Origin: Pectobacterium actinidiae | GTDB taxonomy: Bacteria > Pseudomonadota > Gammaproteobacteria > Enterobacterales > Enterobacteriaceae | Direction of reading: 5' to 3' | Assembly (NCBI RefSeq): GCF_000803315.1 | Contig: NZ_JRMH01000001.1 | Span: forward strand, 2,418,001-2,482,000 | DNA length: 64,000 bases | Part shown: positions 8,568 to 17,034 of the stretch, one piece after another | Layout: each line of letters begins with the position of its first letter | Numbering within the stretch: the first letter of the stretch is position 1 | The notes under the pieces: generated by a model | Databases searched by the model: none | What the model saw: the letters and a program-made list of their open reading frames with translations, nothing else | Told to the model about the DNA's origin: nothing | Translations under genes and position numbers: made by a program

Positions 8568-9680
8568 TTAAAACAAAAAGGTTTCCTGTCCGTAGCAATA
8601 TTTTTCGTACAGTTCAGGGTTAATGTCGAAGCCGATTCCCGGCTTATTTGGCACCGCAACACAGCTGTCTTTGTCTAATTCGACAAACGGCAGCATGAAG
8701 TCTTCATGCCAGTAGCGGGAAGATGGTGGAATATCGTGCGCGTAGATAAAGTTCGGTAGCGTAGACACTGCGATGTTGTGCGCTTTACCAACCGCCGTAT
8801 CCAGCATACCACCGCACCACACCGGAATATTGTGGGCCTGACAGTAGTCATGAATCAGTTTGGTTTCAGTAATACCGCCCACGCGTGCGACTTTAATATT
8901 GATGATTTTGGCGCTGCCCAGCTCTATCGCCTTACGAGCATCTTCTACAGACGCAATGCTTTCATCCAGACAGATCGGCGTATTCACCGCTGCCTGAAGT
9001 TTGCGATGGTCGATAATATCGTCGTGTGCAAGTGGCTGTTCGATCATCAACAGATTGAATTTATCGATGCGCTTAAAGAAATCGATATCGTCCAGCGTGT
9101 AGGCGGAATTGGCATCCACCATCAGCGTGATATCACCAAACGTCTGACGCAGTGCCGCAATATAATCGTAATCTTTTCCCGGCTTGATCTTTATTTTGAT
9201 GCGCTTGTAGCCTTCATTCACGAAATTATCGACCACGCTGACTAATTGATCCGGCGTGTCCTGAATACCAATACTGACTCCCGCTTCGACGTTATTCCGC
9301 ACGCCGCCCAGTAATTGATGCAGCGGTACGCCTTTTATCTTCGCGTAAGCATCCCAAATACCGCCTTCGATTGCCGCTTTAGCGCAGTTATTACGCTTTA
9401 CCGGAGCAAAAATATCGCGCACCTGTGAAGGATGCGCAATATCCCCCGCCTGCTTAATCATCGGGATCAGGAAATCACGCATAATATGCCAGGCGGTAAC
9501 GTTGGTTTCTTCGTTATAAAACGGCAGCGAAATGGCCGAGCAATCGCCGTAGCCAATGTGTCCGCCAGCATGCACTTCCGCGATGGAAAAGTGTTTTTCC
9601 GTCTGCGTCGCAAAACTGGTCGTAAATGGCGTTTTCAGCGCCATTTTCATTTTTCTTAATACAATTTTGTCTATTTTCAT
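8568..9680 (-). CDS. Enolase-superfamily racemase/epimerase (NSAR/OSBS-like)
   Basis: A 370-residue enolase-superfamily enzyme of the muconate lactonizing subgroup. It shows the KxK catalytic lysines in RIKIKIKPG (162-166), metal ligands D189 (VDAN), E214 (IEQP) and D239 (LDES), and the opposing lysine K263 (NIKVARVGG). These match N-succinylamino acid racemase/o-succinylbenzoate synthase enzymes and also dipeptide epimerases. A role in menaquinone synthesis is unlikely because no men gene is nearby. Its place between metI-like and metQ-like genes suggests racemisation of an imported N-acyl amino acid, perhaps N-acyl-D-methionine; the substrate is inference. Confidence 0.85.
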   Translation of the reverse strand: MKIDKIVLRKMKMALKTPFTTSFATQTEKHFSIAEVHAGGHIGYGDCSAISLPFYNEETNVTAWHIMRDFLIPMIKQAGDIAHPSQVRDIFAPVKRNNCAKAAIEGGIWDAYAKIKGVPLHQLLGGVRNNVEAGVSIGIQDTPDQLVSVVDNFVNEGYKRIKIKIKPGKDYDYIAALRQTFGDITLMVDANSAYTLDDIDFFKRIDKFNLLMIEQPLAHDDIIDHRKLQAAVNTPICLDESIASVEDARKAIELGSAKIINIKVARVGGITETKLIHDYCQAHNIPVWCGGMLDTAVGKAHNIAVSTLPNFIYAHDIPPSSRYWHEDFMLPFVELDKDSCVAVPNKPGIGFDINPELYEKYCYGQETFLF

Positions 9681-9721
9681 GACATATCTCTGCTGCCCGA
9701 AATACCTTATCCTGCCGTGGT

Positions 9722-10381
9722 TTAGCGGCGTTCGCGCTTATTTGCCCGGCGCGATAGCATATCACCCAGCGTCTGCACGACCTGTACCAGCACCACTAGC
9801 GCAATTACCGTTACCACCATCACTTCGGTTTCATAGCGGTAATAGCCGAAGCGGATCGCCAGATCGCCGACACCCCCGCCGCCAACAATTCCGGCCATCG
9901 CGGAATAGCCAATCAGGCTGACCAGCGTGATTGTCAGGCCGCGTAATAACCCAGCCAGCGCTTCCGGTAACAGCACGGTCGCAATGATGCGTGTCGGGCT
10001 GGCACCAAAGGCTTCCGCCGCTTCCACAATTCCTAGATCGACTTCACGCAGTGCGGAATCCACCAGACGGGCATAAAAGGCAATCGCCGCAACTGACATC
10101 GGCACCGCCGCCGCAACCGGTCCTATCGTGTTCCCCAGCAGCAACTGCGTTAATGGCAACAACAGCACCAGCAGGATCACAAACGGGATCGAGCGGATGA
10201 TATTCACCAAAATGGTTGAGATCAGATAGATAAAACGGTTCTGCCAAAATAAATGACGATCGGTCACATAAATCGCGATACCTAACGGCAGGCCGAATAT
10301 CACCGCACAGAGCGTTGAAATACACACCATCGTGAAGGTTTCACCAAAGGCGAAGATTAATTCACCGAATAACTCAGTCAT
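9722..10381 (-). CDS. MetI-like ABC transporter permease
   Basis: A 219-residue inner-membrane permease of the BPD-transport family with the MetI-type N-terminus (MTELFGELIFAFGETFTM). The conserved cytoplasmic EAA loop, EAAEAFGASPTRIIATVLLP, is intact and should dock the ATPase. The start at 10381 overlaps the upstream ATPase stop by 8 bp; a further upstream start would extend into metN. It works with the ATPase and the MetQ-like binding protein of the same operon to import methionine or a related amino acid derivative. Confidence 0.92.
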   Translation of the reverse strand: MTELFGELIFAFGETFTMVCISTLCAVIFGLPLGIAIYVTDRHLFWQNRFIYLISTILVNIIRSIPFVILLVLLLPLTQLLLGNTIGPVAAAVPMSVAAIAFYARLVDSALREVDLGIVEAAEAFGASPTRIIATVLLPEALAGLLRGLTITLVSLIGYSAMAGIVGGGGVGDLAIRFGYYRYETEVMVVTVIALVVLVQVVQTLGDMLSRRANKRERR

Positions 10382-11396
10382 TGATAACCTCCACCCCAAA
10401 GGTATTCTGTCGAATATAAGCAATAGCGGCGGCTACGTTATCCGCCGTCGGATCGTCACGGTATGAAATCTGAGCAATAATATGCCCCAATGCGCGATCG
10501 TTAATATATTCAATATTGCCGTGCAGAATATTGACCGATACCTGAAACTGCTGTGCCACATCGGATAATACGGGTTGCTCTACCGAATCATCGGCAAAAA
10601 GTATTTTCAGCAAGACGCCTTTATTATTCTGTCTAAAGCGTTCAGGTAATTCGACGGGCGTAGAGTGGCTAACCAACTGTTTGGTGTAGGCGTGCTGCGG
10701 TGAAGAGAAGATCGTAAAGACGTCGCCCTCTTCCACAATATTTCCGCCCGTCATCACCGCCATACGCTGACAAATACTTTTAATCACACTCATTTCATGG
10801 GAAATAAGTACGATCGTGATACCTAACCGAATATTGATGCTTTTCAATAGCGCCAGAATAGACGCCGACGTTTCCAGATCCAGCGCCGAGGTGGGTTCGT
10901 CACACAGCAGCACTTCGGGGTGGTTGGCAATGGCACGAGCGATACCCACGCGCTGTTTCTGCCCGCCGCTCAACTGCGCTGGATAAGATGTTCCCTTGTC
11001 CTGTAACCCGACCAGCGCCAGAATTTCCGGCACGCGCGATGCAATCTCTTCTTTGCTCTTTCCCGCCGCACGCAGGCTGAACGCTACGTTGTCATACACA
11101 TTGCGGGTATGCATCAGATTAAAATGCTGGAAAATCATTCCGATACGCTGCCGATGCTGACGCAGTTCACGGCCGGACGCATCGCTAATCAGCGTATCAC
11201 CCAGAAATACACGCCCTTCGGTGGGGCGCTGCAATAAATTGATTGTCCGCAGCAGCGTACTTTTTCCCGCGCCGCTGGTGCCGACAATCCCAAAAACTTC
11301 ACCCTGTTGAATGGTCAGGTTGACGTTGTTTACCGCTCTGGACTGTGCTGCTTTACCGGCGGGAAAATCAACGCTCACGTTTTCTAACCGAATCAT
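10374..11396 (-). CDS. MetN-like ABC transporter ATPase
   Basis: A 340-residue ATPase with Walker A (GTSGAGKST), the signature LSGGQKQRVGIARA, Walker B (VLLCDEPTSALD) and H-loop (LISHEM). The C-terminal 90 residues form a NIL-type regulatory domain (ILFADDSVEQPVLSDVAQ...), which in E. coli MetN binds methionine and inhibits transport. The start MIRLENVSV at 11396 matches MetN proteins; a GTG at 11408 is an alternative. It is the first gene of the operon. No MetJ-box tandem AGACGTCT was found by eye upstream. Confidence 0.93.
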   Translation of the reverse strand: MIRLENVSVDFPAGKAAQSRAVNNVNLTIQQGEVFGIVGTSGAGKSTLLRTINLLQRPTEGRVFLGDTLISDASGRELRQHRQRIGMIFQHFNLMHTRNVYDNVAFSLRAAGKSKEEIASRVPEILALVGLQDKGTSYPAQLSGGQKQRVGIARAIANHPEVLLCDEPTSALDLETSASILALLKSINIRLGITIVLISHEMSVIKSICQRMAVMTGGNIVEEGDVFTIFSSPQHAYTKQLVSHSTPVELPERFRQNNKGVLLKILFADDSVEQPVLSDVAQQFQVSVNILHGNIEYINDRALGHIIAQISYRDDPTADNVAAAIAYIRQNTFGVEVIND

Positions 11397-11503
11397 TACC
11401 TGACTCACTCCTGCTGTTGCCCATTGTTTAAGTGATGTTGTGCGGCATACGCAAACGTATGCCTGTTTGATATGAGGGTATGGCCTAATGCCAATCGTTT
11501 AAG

Positions 11504-11573
11504 CATCGAGATACACGGGGCACAGGGGTGGAGCCTCCTACGGGAACCTCCCTCTGTGTTTCCCCTAATAACG
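11504..11573. repeat. Hairpin-forming intergenic repeat, copy 2
   Basis: This is a diverged second copy of the element at 3953-4023, in the same orientation: ATCGAGATACACGGGG, CGGGAACCTCC and TGTGTTTCCCCTAAT are shared with small changes. CACAG and CTGTG still pair at the outer stem, less perfectly than in copy 1. It lies about 110 bp upstream of the metN start. Confidence 0.65.
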
Positions 11574-12012
11574 GGCTTAAGTGCCCATATCAGGGCAAGG
11601 CCTCCCTTTATTGTTTTGTATAACTTTTAGGAGTAAACGCCTTTTTTATTGAGAAATAACCGGGCTATTTGTGGCCGTCATTCTTGTTGTAATTAGATTA
11701 AATCTTTATAAATCAATAAAATATTGAAAAATTATCGTCTGTTTAAAGTAGAGAGAAATGAGCTTTGCGTCAATGATAAAAAAAGCAAATCACCTTTCCA
11801 TTTTTTAGAAGCTTTTTTATGTCTTTTTCTTCTATACAAGCTACAGCCGCCCTTGGCTGCCGTGTGAGGTTAACCACGTCACCAAACATAACAAATCGTG
11901 ATAATGCGTTGATAAGCATCTCAAAATATATCCTGAAACATTACCATCACAATCAGCGCCTAGCCTGATCTCGCACAGACAAACGTTTATCCTCCCAACT
12001 AAGGATGCCACC
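11574..12012. other. AT-rich intergenic region upstream of the acid phosphatase gene
   Basis: There is no convincing gene. A small hairpin TGCCC-ATATCA-GGGCA lies near 11582, then a long AT-rich stretch (about 11630-11860) with runs AAAAAAAGC and GCTTTTTTAT that could pair. The last 100 bases must hold the promoter of the phosphatase gene. No recognisable operator was found. Confidence 0.5.
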
Positions 12013-13344
12013 ATGCGTTATCGTTCTACGCGGTTCCCGGCGACGGCAACCAATGTGTTACCCGCGCTCAAGCTGCTGCCTGTAGTCAGTCTTTTCCTGT
12101 TACCGTTTTCCGGGTTTGCAGCCCTACCTCAGCCGGAGAATGTAACTATCAGCACCATTGTCGATACCACGACGCAGGCCAGTCACAGCCCTCGCGTTGT
12201 TGAACTGGAACAATCCATTCAAGCTGCGCTGCGCAAGGCGATTCAGGGCGATGCAACGAAGATTACCCGAGCACAGTTAGAGCAGGCGAAAGAAACGCCA
12301 CAAATGGCGGATATCGACTGGCTCAACAACAGCGGTTATGACTTTGCCGTGAAAGCCAACCAGCAGGCCGGTATTGCGCTACTGGAATCTTTCTCACATC
12401 TTTCCACCGATGTGTTACAGCAAAACATGGCTATCGTGACGCGCATTAATCGCGAAGCCACCACAGGGCAGCGCGAACAGGCACTGGTGGATGCAGAAGG
12501 TCAAGGGTATCTCTACTATCTGGCTGATGCATTGGGCCCGCGGTTGGGCAATATCTTCCTCAACGCGTATGATCGCGGTGAAATACGCAAGGCCGCCGCC
12601 TTACTCAAGTTATCCGCCGTCAGTACGTCCGCCGCTAAACAGCATTTCGACTACCCGCGCCCTTTCTTACAGCCGAATAACACTATTCATCTGGTGCCGG
12701 ATACCGCCGTAATTGGCGATAACAAACCTTACACCGCTTCCGGCGGCGCGTTTCCGAGCGGGCATACGAATACAGGTTACACCGATGCGCTGCTGTTAGC
12801 AGAAATGCTCCCTGAACGCTTCGTCCCGCTGATTGATCGCGGTGCGCGCTACGGCTATTCGCGCGTCGTGCTGGGCGTGCATTATCCCTTAGACGTGATC
12901 GGTTCACGGATGGTTGTCGAGCGCAACGTGGCGCACTACCTCAACGACCCACAGTATCGTCAGCGGTTTGAACAGGCGAAGGCTGAGTTACGCAACGCGT
13001 TAGAGAAAGCCTGTGGCACAACGTTGCGCGACTGCGCGAAGAGCGCGCCACAGGATGACCCCTATGCCGCACCGGAAATGAAGACGTTCTATCGCTACAC
13101 AATGACGTACGGCCTGCCTGCGCAGCCTGGCGCAGCGTCTCCGGTTAGCGTTCCCGCAGGTGCGGAAGTCCTGCTCGAACCCGTGCTTCCGCATCTCTCC
13201 GCAGCCCAACGCCGAAACCTGATGGTGAAAACCGCGCTGGCTGACGGTTACCCACTTTCCGGCGCGCCGGGCGATAAAGGTACGCAGAATTTCTGGCAGC
13301 GCCTCAACCTGCATGACGCTGCCCAGCTCGCCCTGCACCGTTAA
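12013..13344 (+). CDS. Class A (PAP2-family) acid phosphatase, secreted
   Basis: A 443-residue phosphatase. A hydrophobic N-terminal signal (LLPVVSLFLLPFSGFA) indicates export to the periplasm. The three-part PAP2 signature is present: K209-x6-RP (KQHFDYPRP), PSGH at 248-251 and SR-x5-H (SRVVLGVH, 283-290), with the catalytic histidines. The protein is longer than the roughly 250-residue PhoN/PhoC enzymes, with an extra 150-residue N-terminal region and a C-terminal tail of about 110 residues of unknown use. It should hydrolyse phosphomonoesters nonspecifically. It converges with the phospho-lyase gene, 17 bp apart. Confidence 0.88.
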   Translation: MRYRSTRFPATATNVLPALKLLPVVSLFLLPFSGFAALPQPENVTISTIVDTTTQASHSPRVVELEQSIQAALRKAIQGDATKITRAQLEQAKETPQMADIDWLNNSGYDFAVKANQQAGIALLESFSHLSTDVLQQNMAIVTRINREATTGQREQALVDAEGQGYLYYLADALGPRLGNIFLNAYDRGEIRKAAALLKLSAVSTSAAKQHFDYPRPFLQPNNTIHLVPDTAVIGDNKPYTASGGAFPSGHTNTGYTDALLLAEMLPERFVPLIDRGARYGYSRVVLGVHYPLDVIGSRMVVERNVAHYLNDPQYRQRFEQAKAELRNALEKACGTTLRDCAKSAPQDDPYAAPEMKTFYRYTMTYGLPAQPGAASPVSVPAGAEVLLEPVLPHLSAAQRRNLMVKTALADGYPLSGAPGDKGTQNFWQRLNLHDAAQLALHR

Positions 13345-13361
13345 CGTTTTCCTACGGCGGG

Positions 13362-14660
13362 TTATTCCTGCCTATGGGAGCGGATTGCCGTCAGCACGTC
13401 GCTCAGTGTGGTTAAAAACACATCGGCGTGTTCTTCCTGAAACACCAGCGGCGGGCGAATTTTCAGCACGTTCGCCGCTGGCCCTGTTGCGCTGATCAGG
13501 ACACCGCGTTGACGCATCGCGTTTACCACCTGCAACGCCGATTTACTTGCAGGCAATTTGCTTTCACGATCGCTGACCAGCTCTACGCCGATAAACAGAC
13601 CGTAAGCCCGAACATCGCCAATCAGCGGGAAATCCTGTGCCAGTTGCTGTAACCCTTGCCGCAGATAACCCCCAACCCGCTGGGCATTCTGCTGTAACCG
13701 TTCTTCTCTTATCACCCGCAGCACCGCGTGCGCCGTCTGACAGGACACCGGATTGCCGCCGAACGTATTGAAATAGCGCACCTCTCGCCCGAATGCCTCA
13801 AATAATGCGGAACGTCCAACCAGCCCGGCGATAGGATGCCCATTGCCCATCGGCTTCCCTAAACTCACCAAATCCGGGATAACGCCATGACGCGCAAAGC
13901 CCCACATTGACTCCCCAGTGCGCCCAAAGCCCGGTTGCACTTCATCCGCAATAAACAGCCCGCCAGCCTGACGGATCAGCGCCGCCGCCTGCGCCATTTC
14001 TCCTGCTGGCGCACAGAACACGCCATCGCTGGAAAAAATCGTATCCACTAGCAGCGCGGCAGGACGAATACCGTCCTGCCGCATCTGCGCCAACGCTTGA
14101 CGAATACTGGTCAGAAATGCGCCGGGCTGACGATAAGTATCCGGTGCATCAATCAGTTTCACATGGCTGCCGCGCGCCACGCCGTCCCCCAGCGACGGCG
14201 ACAGCTCCGCCAGCGCGCTGGTCACACCGTGGTACGCCCAGCGTGTCACCAGAATCCCCGTCCCGCCCGTAACATGACGAGCAATCCGCAACGCCAGATC
14301 GTTGGCCTCACTGCCGGTACAGGTCAGCATCACGTTGTTTAACTCAGCGGGAAACTCACTCAGCAGATCTTCCGCAAAATCGACAATCGCATGATGCAAA
14401 TACCGCGTGTGAGTATTGAGCTGTGCACTCTGTCGCGCTATCGCCTCAACCACCGCGGGATGGCAATGCCCAACCGAAGCCACATTGTTATAGACATCCA
14501 GATAGCGCTTCCCCTGATGATCGAACAGCCACACGCCCTCACCGCGCGCAACGTGCAGCGGTTCGTCATAAAACAGGCGATAACCACTGCCCAATACTCG
14601 CTGGCGTCGCGCCAGCAAATCTTCTGTTACTGTCATTTCAGAAGTGATGCTCTGATTCAT
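13362..14660 (-). CDS. Class III PLP enzyme, probable amino-alcohol-phosphate phospho-lyase
   Basis: A 432-residue fold-type I PLP enzyme of aminotransferase class III. The cofactor region shows ADEVQPGFGRTG and the PLP lysine in SLGKPMGNGHP. The family contains true aminotransferases, but also ammonia/phospho-lyases acting on phosphoethanolamine and phosphohydroxylysine (human ETNPPL and PHYKPL). Pairing here with a small-molecule kinase of the APH fold (ATGA overlap) favours a phospho-lyase: kinase product in, aldehyde plus ammonia plus phosphate out. Classical biochemistry described an amino alcohol kinase and O-phosphate phospho-lyase route in Erwinia. Alternative: an omega-aminotransferase. 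Confidence 0.75.
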   Translation of the reverse strand: MNQSITSEMTVTEDLLARRQRVLGSGYRLFYDEPLHVARGEGVWLFDHQGKRYLDVYNNVASVGHCHPAVVEAIARQSAQLNTHTRYLHHAIVDFAEDLLSEFPAELNNVMLTCTGSEANDLALRIARHVTGGTGILVTRWAYHGVTSALAELSPSLGDGVARGSHVKLIDAPDTYRQPGAFLTSIRQALAQMRQDGIRPAALLVDTIFSSDGVFCAPAGEMAQAAALIRQAGGLFIADEVQPGFGRTGESMWGFARHGVIPDLVSLGKPMGNGHPIAGLVGRSALFEAFGREVRYFNTFGGNPVSCQTAHAVLRVIREERLQQNAQRVGGYLRQGLQQLAQDFPLIGDVRAYGLFIGVELVSDRESKLPASKSALQVVNAMRQRGVLISATGPAANVLKIRPPLVFQEEHADVFLTTLSDVLTAIRSHRQE

Positions 14661-15781
14661 CGTACGTTCTCCGGGCAAACCTGCTGTAGGCGAGTCACAA
14701 ACTGCGCATGGGAATAGGTCGCGATGCGCTGCAAACTGTGCCAACAGCGCGGTACATTGCGCAGCAGATACTCCCGATTGTCGGGGTAGCGCGAGGCACG
14801 CCACTGCGCAATGGTCAGGGTGAGCGCCATACGAGTCGCGATCAAATCGGGCAGCAGTGCGATCTCCTCCGGCGTTAGCGGCCTGTGTTGGTGATAAGCA
14901 GCAATAAATGGCACAACCTGCTCCAACAGATCCGCTCCATCACCCATCTGGTACGCTAGCGCCGTCGCCACTTCGCAGATTAATGGGGCAAATACGGCAT
15001 CGCCAAAATCAATAATGCCAGTGACTCGCGTCGGTAATGAACCCTCTACCAGCACATTATGCGGGTTCAGGTCGTTATGAATGACCTGACGGCGTAGCGT
15101 CGTTAATTCGGGTGCGACGTGGCTATCATAGCGGTCAAAAACACGCTGAAGATGCAGGTACTGTTGCGGTTCAGGAACAAAATCGAGATAAGGACGCACC
15201 TGCTCTGCCCGGCTGATATCCCACAGCAGTGAACGATTCGCCGCCGGATGCGTAAAGCCGTGCAACGCGTTGTCCAACTGCGCCAATGTGCCCCCCAGTG
15301 GCGGCATCAGCGCCGTTGAAGACGCCACCTGATATTGCGGCATACCCGCCAGATAGCTCACCAGCCGCACGCGCAGCAGTACGCCATCAATCTCAACGCT
15401 CGTTTCCGACAGACCCGCCGTTGTCGGCCTGATGCGCGGAACGGGCAGTTCGGGCGCCCGCTGAGCAAGGTGCAACAGTAGCGCGGTCTGAAAATCGCTG
15501 ACCTCGGCAGGCTCCGCCGCATTGATGACTTTCAGCATATAGCGCTCATCTGGCGTCACCGTCAGACAAAAATTCATGTCACGTTCGCCCTGTAACAGCG
15601 CCATCTGCCCGGACAACCCATACTCTTGCTGTGCAATCGCCAGCGCTTGCTGGCAGGAAACCTGCGGGACGGCCTGCGTCATCAACTCGTCACCGAGTGA
15701 TCCCGTCTCGGCAAACACCGGCTGATTGGACGCAGAAGGCGGGAACGAGGGAAAAAGTACGCTGAGTCGTCCGTCAGACAT
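14657..15781 (-). CDS. APH-family small-molecule kinase, probable amino alcohol kinase
   Basis: A 374-residue phosphotransferase of the aminoglycoside phosphotransferase/choline kinase fold. Brenner motif HNDLNPHNVL (about 235) and metal motif IDFGDAVF (258-261) are intact. Family relatives include hydroxylysine kinase (HYKK), whose partner is a class III PLP phospho-lyase, exactly the arrangement here. It likely phosphorylates an amino alcohol such as 1-aminopropan-2-ol, ethanolamine or a hydroxylated amino acid. The start at 15781 overlaps the SDR stop by 8 bp; the upstream in-frame ATG extends further into the SDR gene. Antibiotic resistance is unlikely given the neighbours. Confidence 0.75.
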   Translation of the reverse strand: MSDGRLSVLFPSFPPSASNQPVFAETGSLGDELMTQAVPQVSCQQALAIAQQEYGLSGQMALLQGERDMNFCLTVTPDERYMLKVINAAEPAEVSDFQTALLLHLAQRAPELPVPRIRPTTAGLSETSVEIDGVLLRVRLVSYLAGMPQYQVASSTALMPPLGGTLAQLDNALHGFTHPAANRSLLWDISRAEQVRPYLDFVPEPQQYLHLQRVFDRYDSHVAPELTTLRRQVIHNDLNPHNVLVEGSLPTRVTGIIDFGDAVFAPLICEVATALAYQMGDGADLLEQVVPFIAAYHQHRPLTPEEIALLPDLIATRMALTLTIAQWRASRYPDNREYLLRNVPRCWHSLQRIATYSHAQFVTRLQQVCPENVR

Positions 15782-16508
15782 GCTGCCCTCCGTTAACATG
15801 GATTTCCGCCCCGTTGACATAAGACGCACCGGACGTGCAGAGAAAATAGATCAGGCTGGCGACCTCTTCGGGCTTACCCAAGCGCTGCATCGGCACCTGC
15901 CGTTCAATGATGTCGTCCGTGCCGGGTGACAAAATTGAGGTTTCGATTTCCCCCGGCGCAATCGCATTCACACGAACGCCGTGTGGACCAAAATCAAACG
16001 CCATTTCCCGCGTCAGCGCAGACAGTGCCGCTTTTGACGTGGCATACGCCACACCAGCAAAGGGGTGAACGCGCGATCCGGCAATCGAGGTCACATTGAT
16101 CACGCAGCCCTGTGAGGCCTTGAGTTCATCGAACAAGCCGTTTGCCAGCAGCGCGCAGGAAAACAGATTGACGTTGAAGACGCGCAGCCAGGTCGCATAG
16201 TCCGTATCACGGACGCCCAAGCGCTGCCCGTCTGCACCTTTTGGCGAAATTCCTGCGTTATCCACTAGCGCATCCAGTCGCCCGCCCAGCTTTTCCTTAA
16301 TCAGCGGCAGCGTCTGTTGCAGGCTGTCGATATCTTCCAAATCGAGATGAATGTGATTGAGCAATTTTTCCGCCCACGGGCACTCTTCTGCCCAGTTTTG
16401 TCGCGACGCGGTAAAAATCCGCCATCCTGCCGCATGAAAATGCTTCACGGTGGCATGTCCGATTCCCCGGCTGGCACCGGTCAGCAGTAGTGTTTTTTGC
16501 GCGGTCAT
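15774..16508 (-). CDS. Short-chain dehydrogenase/reductase, first gene of the kinase/phospho-lyase operon
   Basis: A 244-residue classical SDR: cofactor motif TGASRGIG, NNAG-like motif (VDNAGIS), catalytic Ser (NVTSIAG) and YATSK (Tyr/Lys). The C-terminal IHVNGGQHV is typical. The start MTAQKT at 16508 has AGGAGGAT upstream; the frame extends further but without a better ribosome-binding site. As the first gene of the operon it may oxidise an amino alcohol or reduce or oxidise the aldehyde made by the phospho-lyase; which, sequence cannot tell. Confidence 0.85.
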   Translation of the reverse strand: MTAQKTLLLTGASRGIGHATVKHFHAAGWRIFTASRQNWAEECPWAEKLLNHIHLDLEDIDSLQQTLPLIKEKLGGRLDALVDNAGISPKGADGQRLGVRDTDYATWLRVFNVNLFSCALLANGLFDELKASQGCVINVTSIAGSRVHPFAGVAYATSKAALSALTREMAFDFGPHGVRVNAIAPGEIETSILSPGTDDIIERQVPMQRLGKPEEVASLIYFLCTSGASYVNGAEIHVNGGQHV

Positions 16509-16568
16509 ACCGATCCTCCTGAGTCTGTGTACAATCATTTTTTACACAACACACATCAAAATGGTGTT

Positions 16569-16578
16569 TGATGCATCA
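16569..16578. promoter_or_regulatory. Shared palindrome TGATGCATCA upstream of the SDR-kinase-lyase operon
   Basis: A perfect 10-bp palindrome within TTGATGCATCAT (16568-16579), centred about 66 bp upstream of the SDR start. The same 12 bases occur at 20340-20351, about 75 bp upstream of the importer operon. Similar distance to two start codons in the same metabolic island suggests a common operator. Confidence 0.45.
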
Positions 16579-16702
16579 TCAATTGGGTTTTAAAAAAAGC
16601 TGAAAAAAATTTTCAGCAAAAACCGGTCTTTTCTCGTGGCGAAATGCGCTCTTAAACACACTTTTATGCCGAATCAGAGGGCGTTTCGTGCGCCATAGTA
16701 CC

Positions 16703-16933
16703 GTTATTTCATGCTACCTCGTAGCACGCGCCCGACACAGGGCGGCTCACTCGCCGTCGCCCTGTGAACCCTGGCTTTTCGGCGCTAATTATGTCGCTGC
16801 GCGATGCCTTCGTCGGTATCAGGCTTAACGAACCGCTTGCGACACGTTCCCTACGTGGCGCAAGCTTTCGCGGCATCCATGCCGCTCATCCTAAGCCTGC
16901 TATCTCCTCAGCATAATTCTTACGCCGGATAAC
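16703..16933. repeat. Structured ~230-bp dispersed element, copy 1
   Basis: An intergenic element closed by GTTAT (16703) and ATAAC (16929-16933), with five or more internal stems: GCTAC/GTAGC (16713/16721), CACAGGGCG/CGCCCTGTG (16736/16758), TCGC/GCGA (16794/16801), AGGCTTA/TAAGCCT (16821/16892), GCTTGCG-A-CACG/CGTG-G-CGCAAGC (16835/16854) and GCGGCAT/ATGCCGC (16870/16879). A second copy, reversed, is at 42718-42952. Linkers such as GGCGCTAATT, AATTCTTACGCCGG and the TTCCCnA loop are conserved between copies, while several stems differ in sequence yet pair in both. No coding frame explains it. It could be an RNA gene, a MITE-like element or both. The remaining parts of 16509-17034 hold the SDR promoter and nothing else that I recognise. 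Confidence 0.8.
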
Positions 16934-17034
16934 AACTGCCTCACTTGCGCCTTACATTAATGGCGATAAGAAACGGAATACAAATATCAACGCGCACGAG
17001 ATATTCTCACGCTGGATATTTTTCGATTCCCGCC

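Noticed and set aside
8568..9680. menC (o-succinylbenzoate synthase of menaquinone synthesis)
   Set aside because: No men genes nearby and placement within a MetNIQ-type operon favours a racemase/epimerase role.
11397..11503. MetJ box upstream of metN
   Set aside because: No tandem AGACGTCT-like sequence could be found by eye.
14657..15781. Aminoglycoside resistance gene
   Set aside because: The APH fold is shared with metabolic kinases, and operon partners point to amine catabolism.
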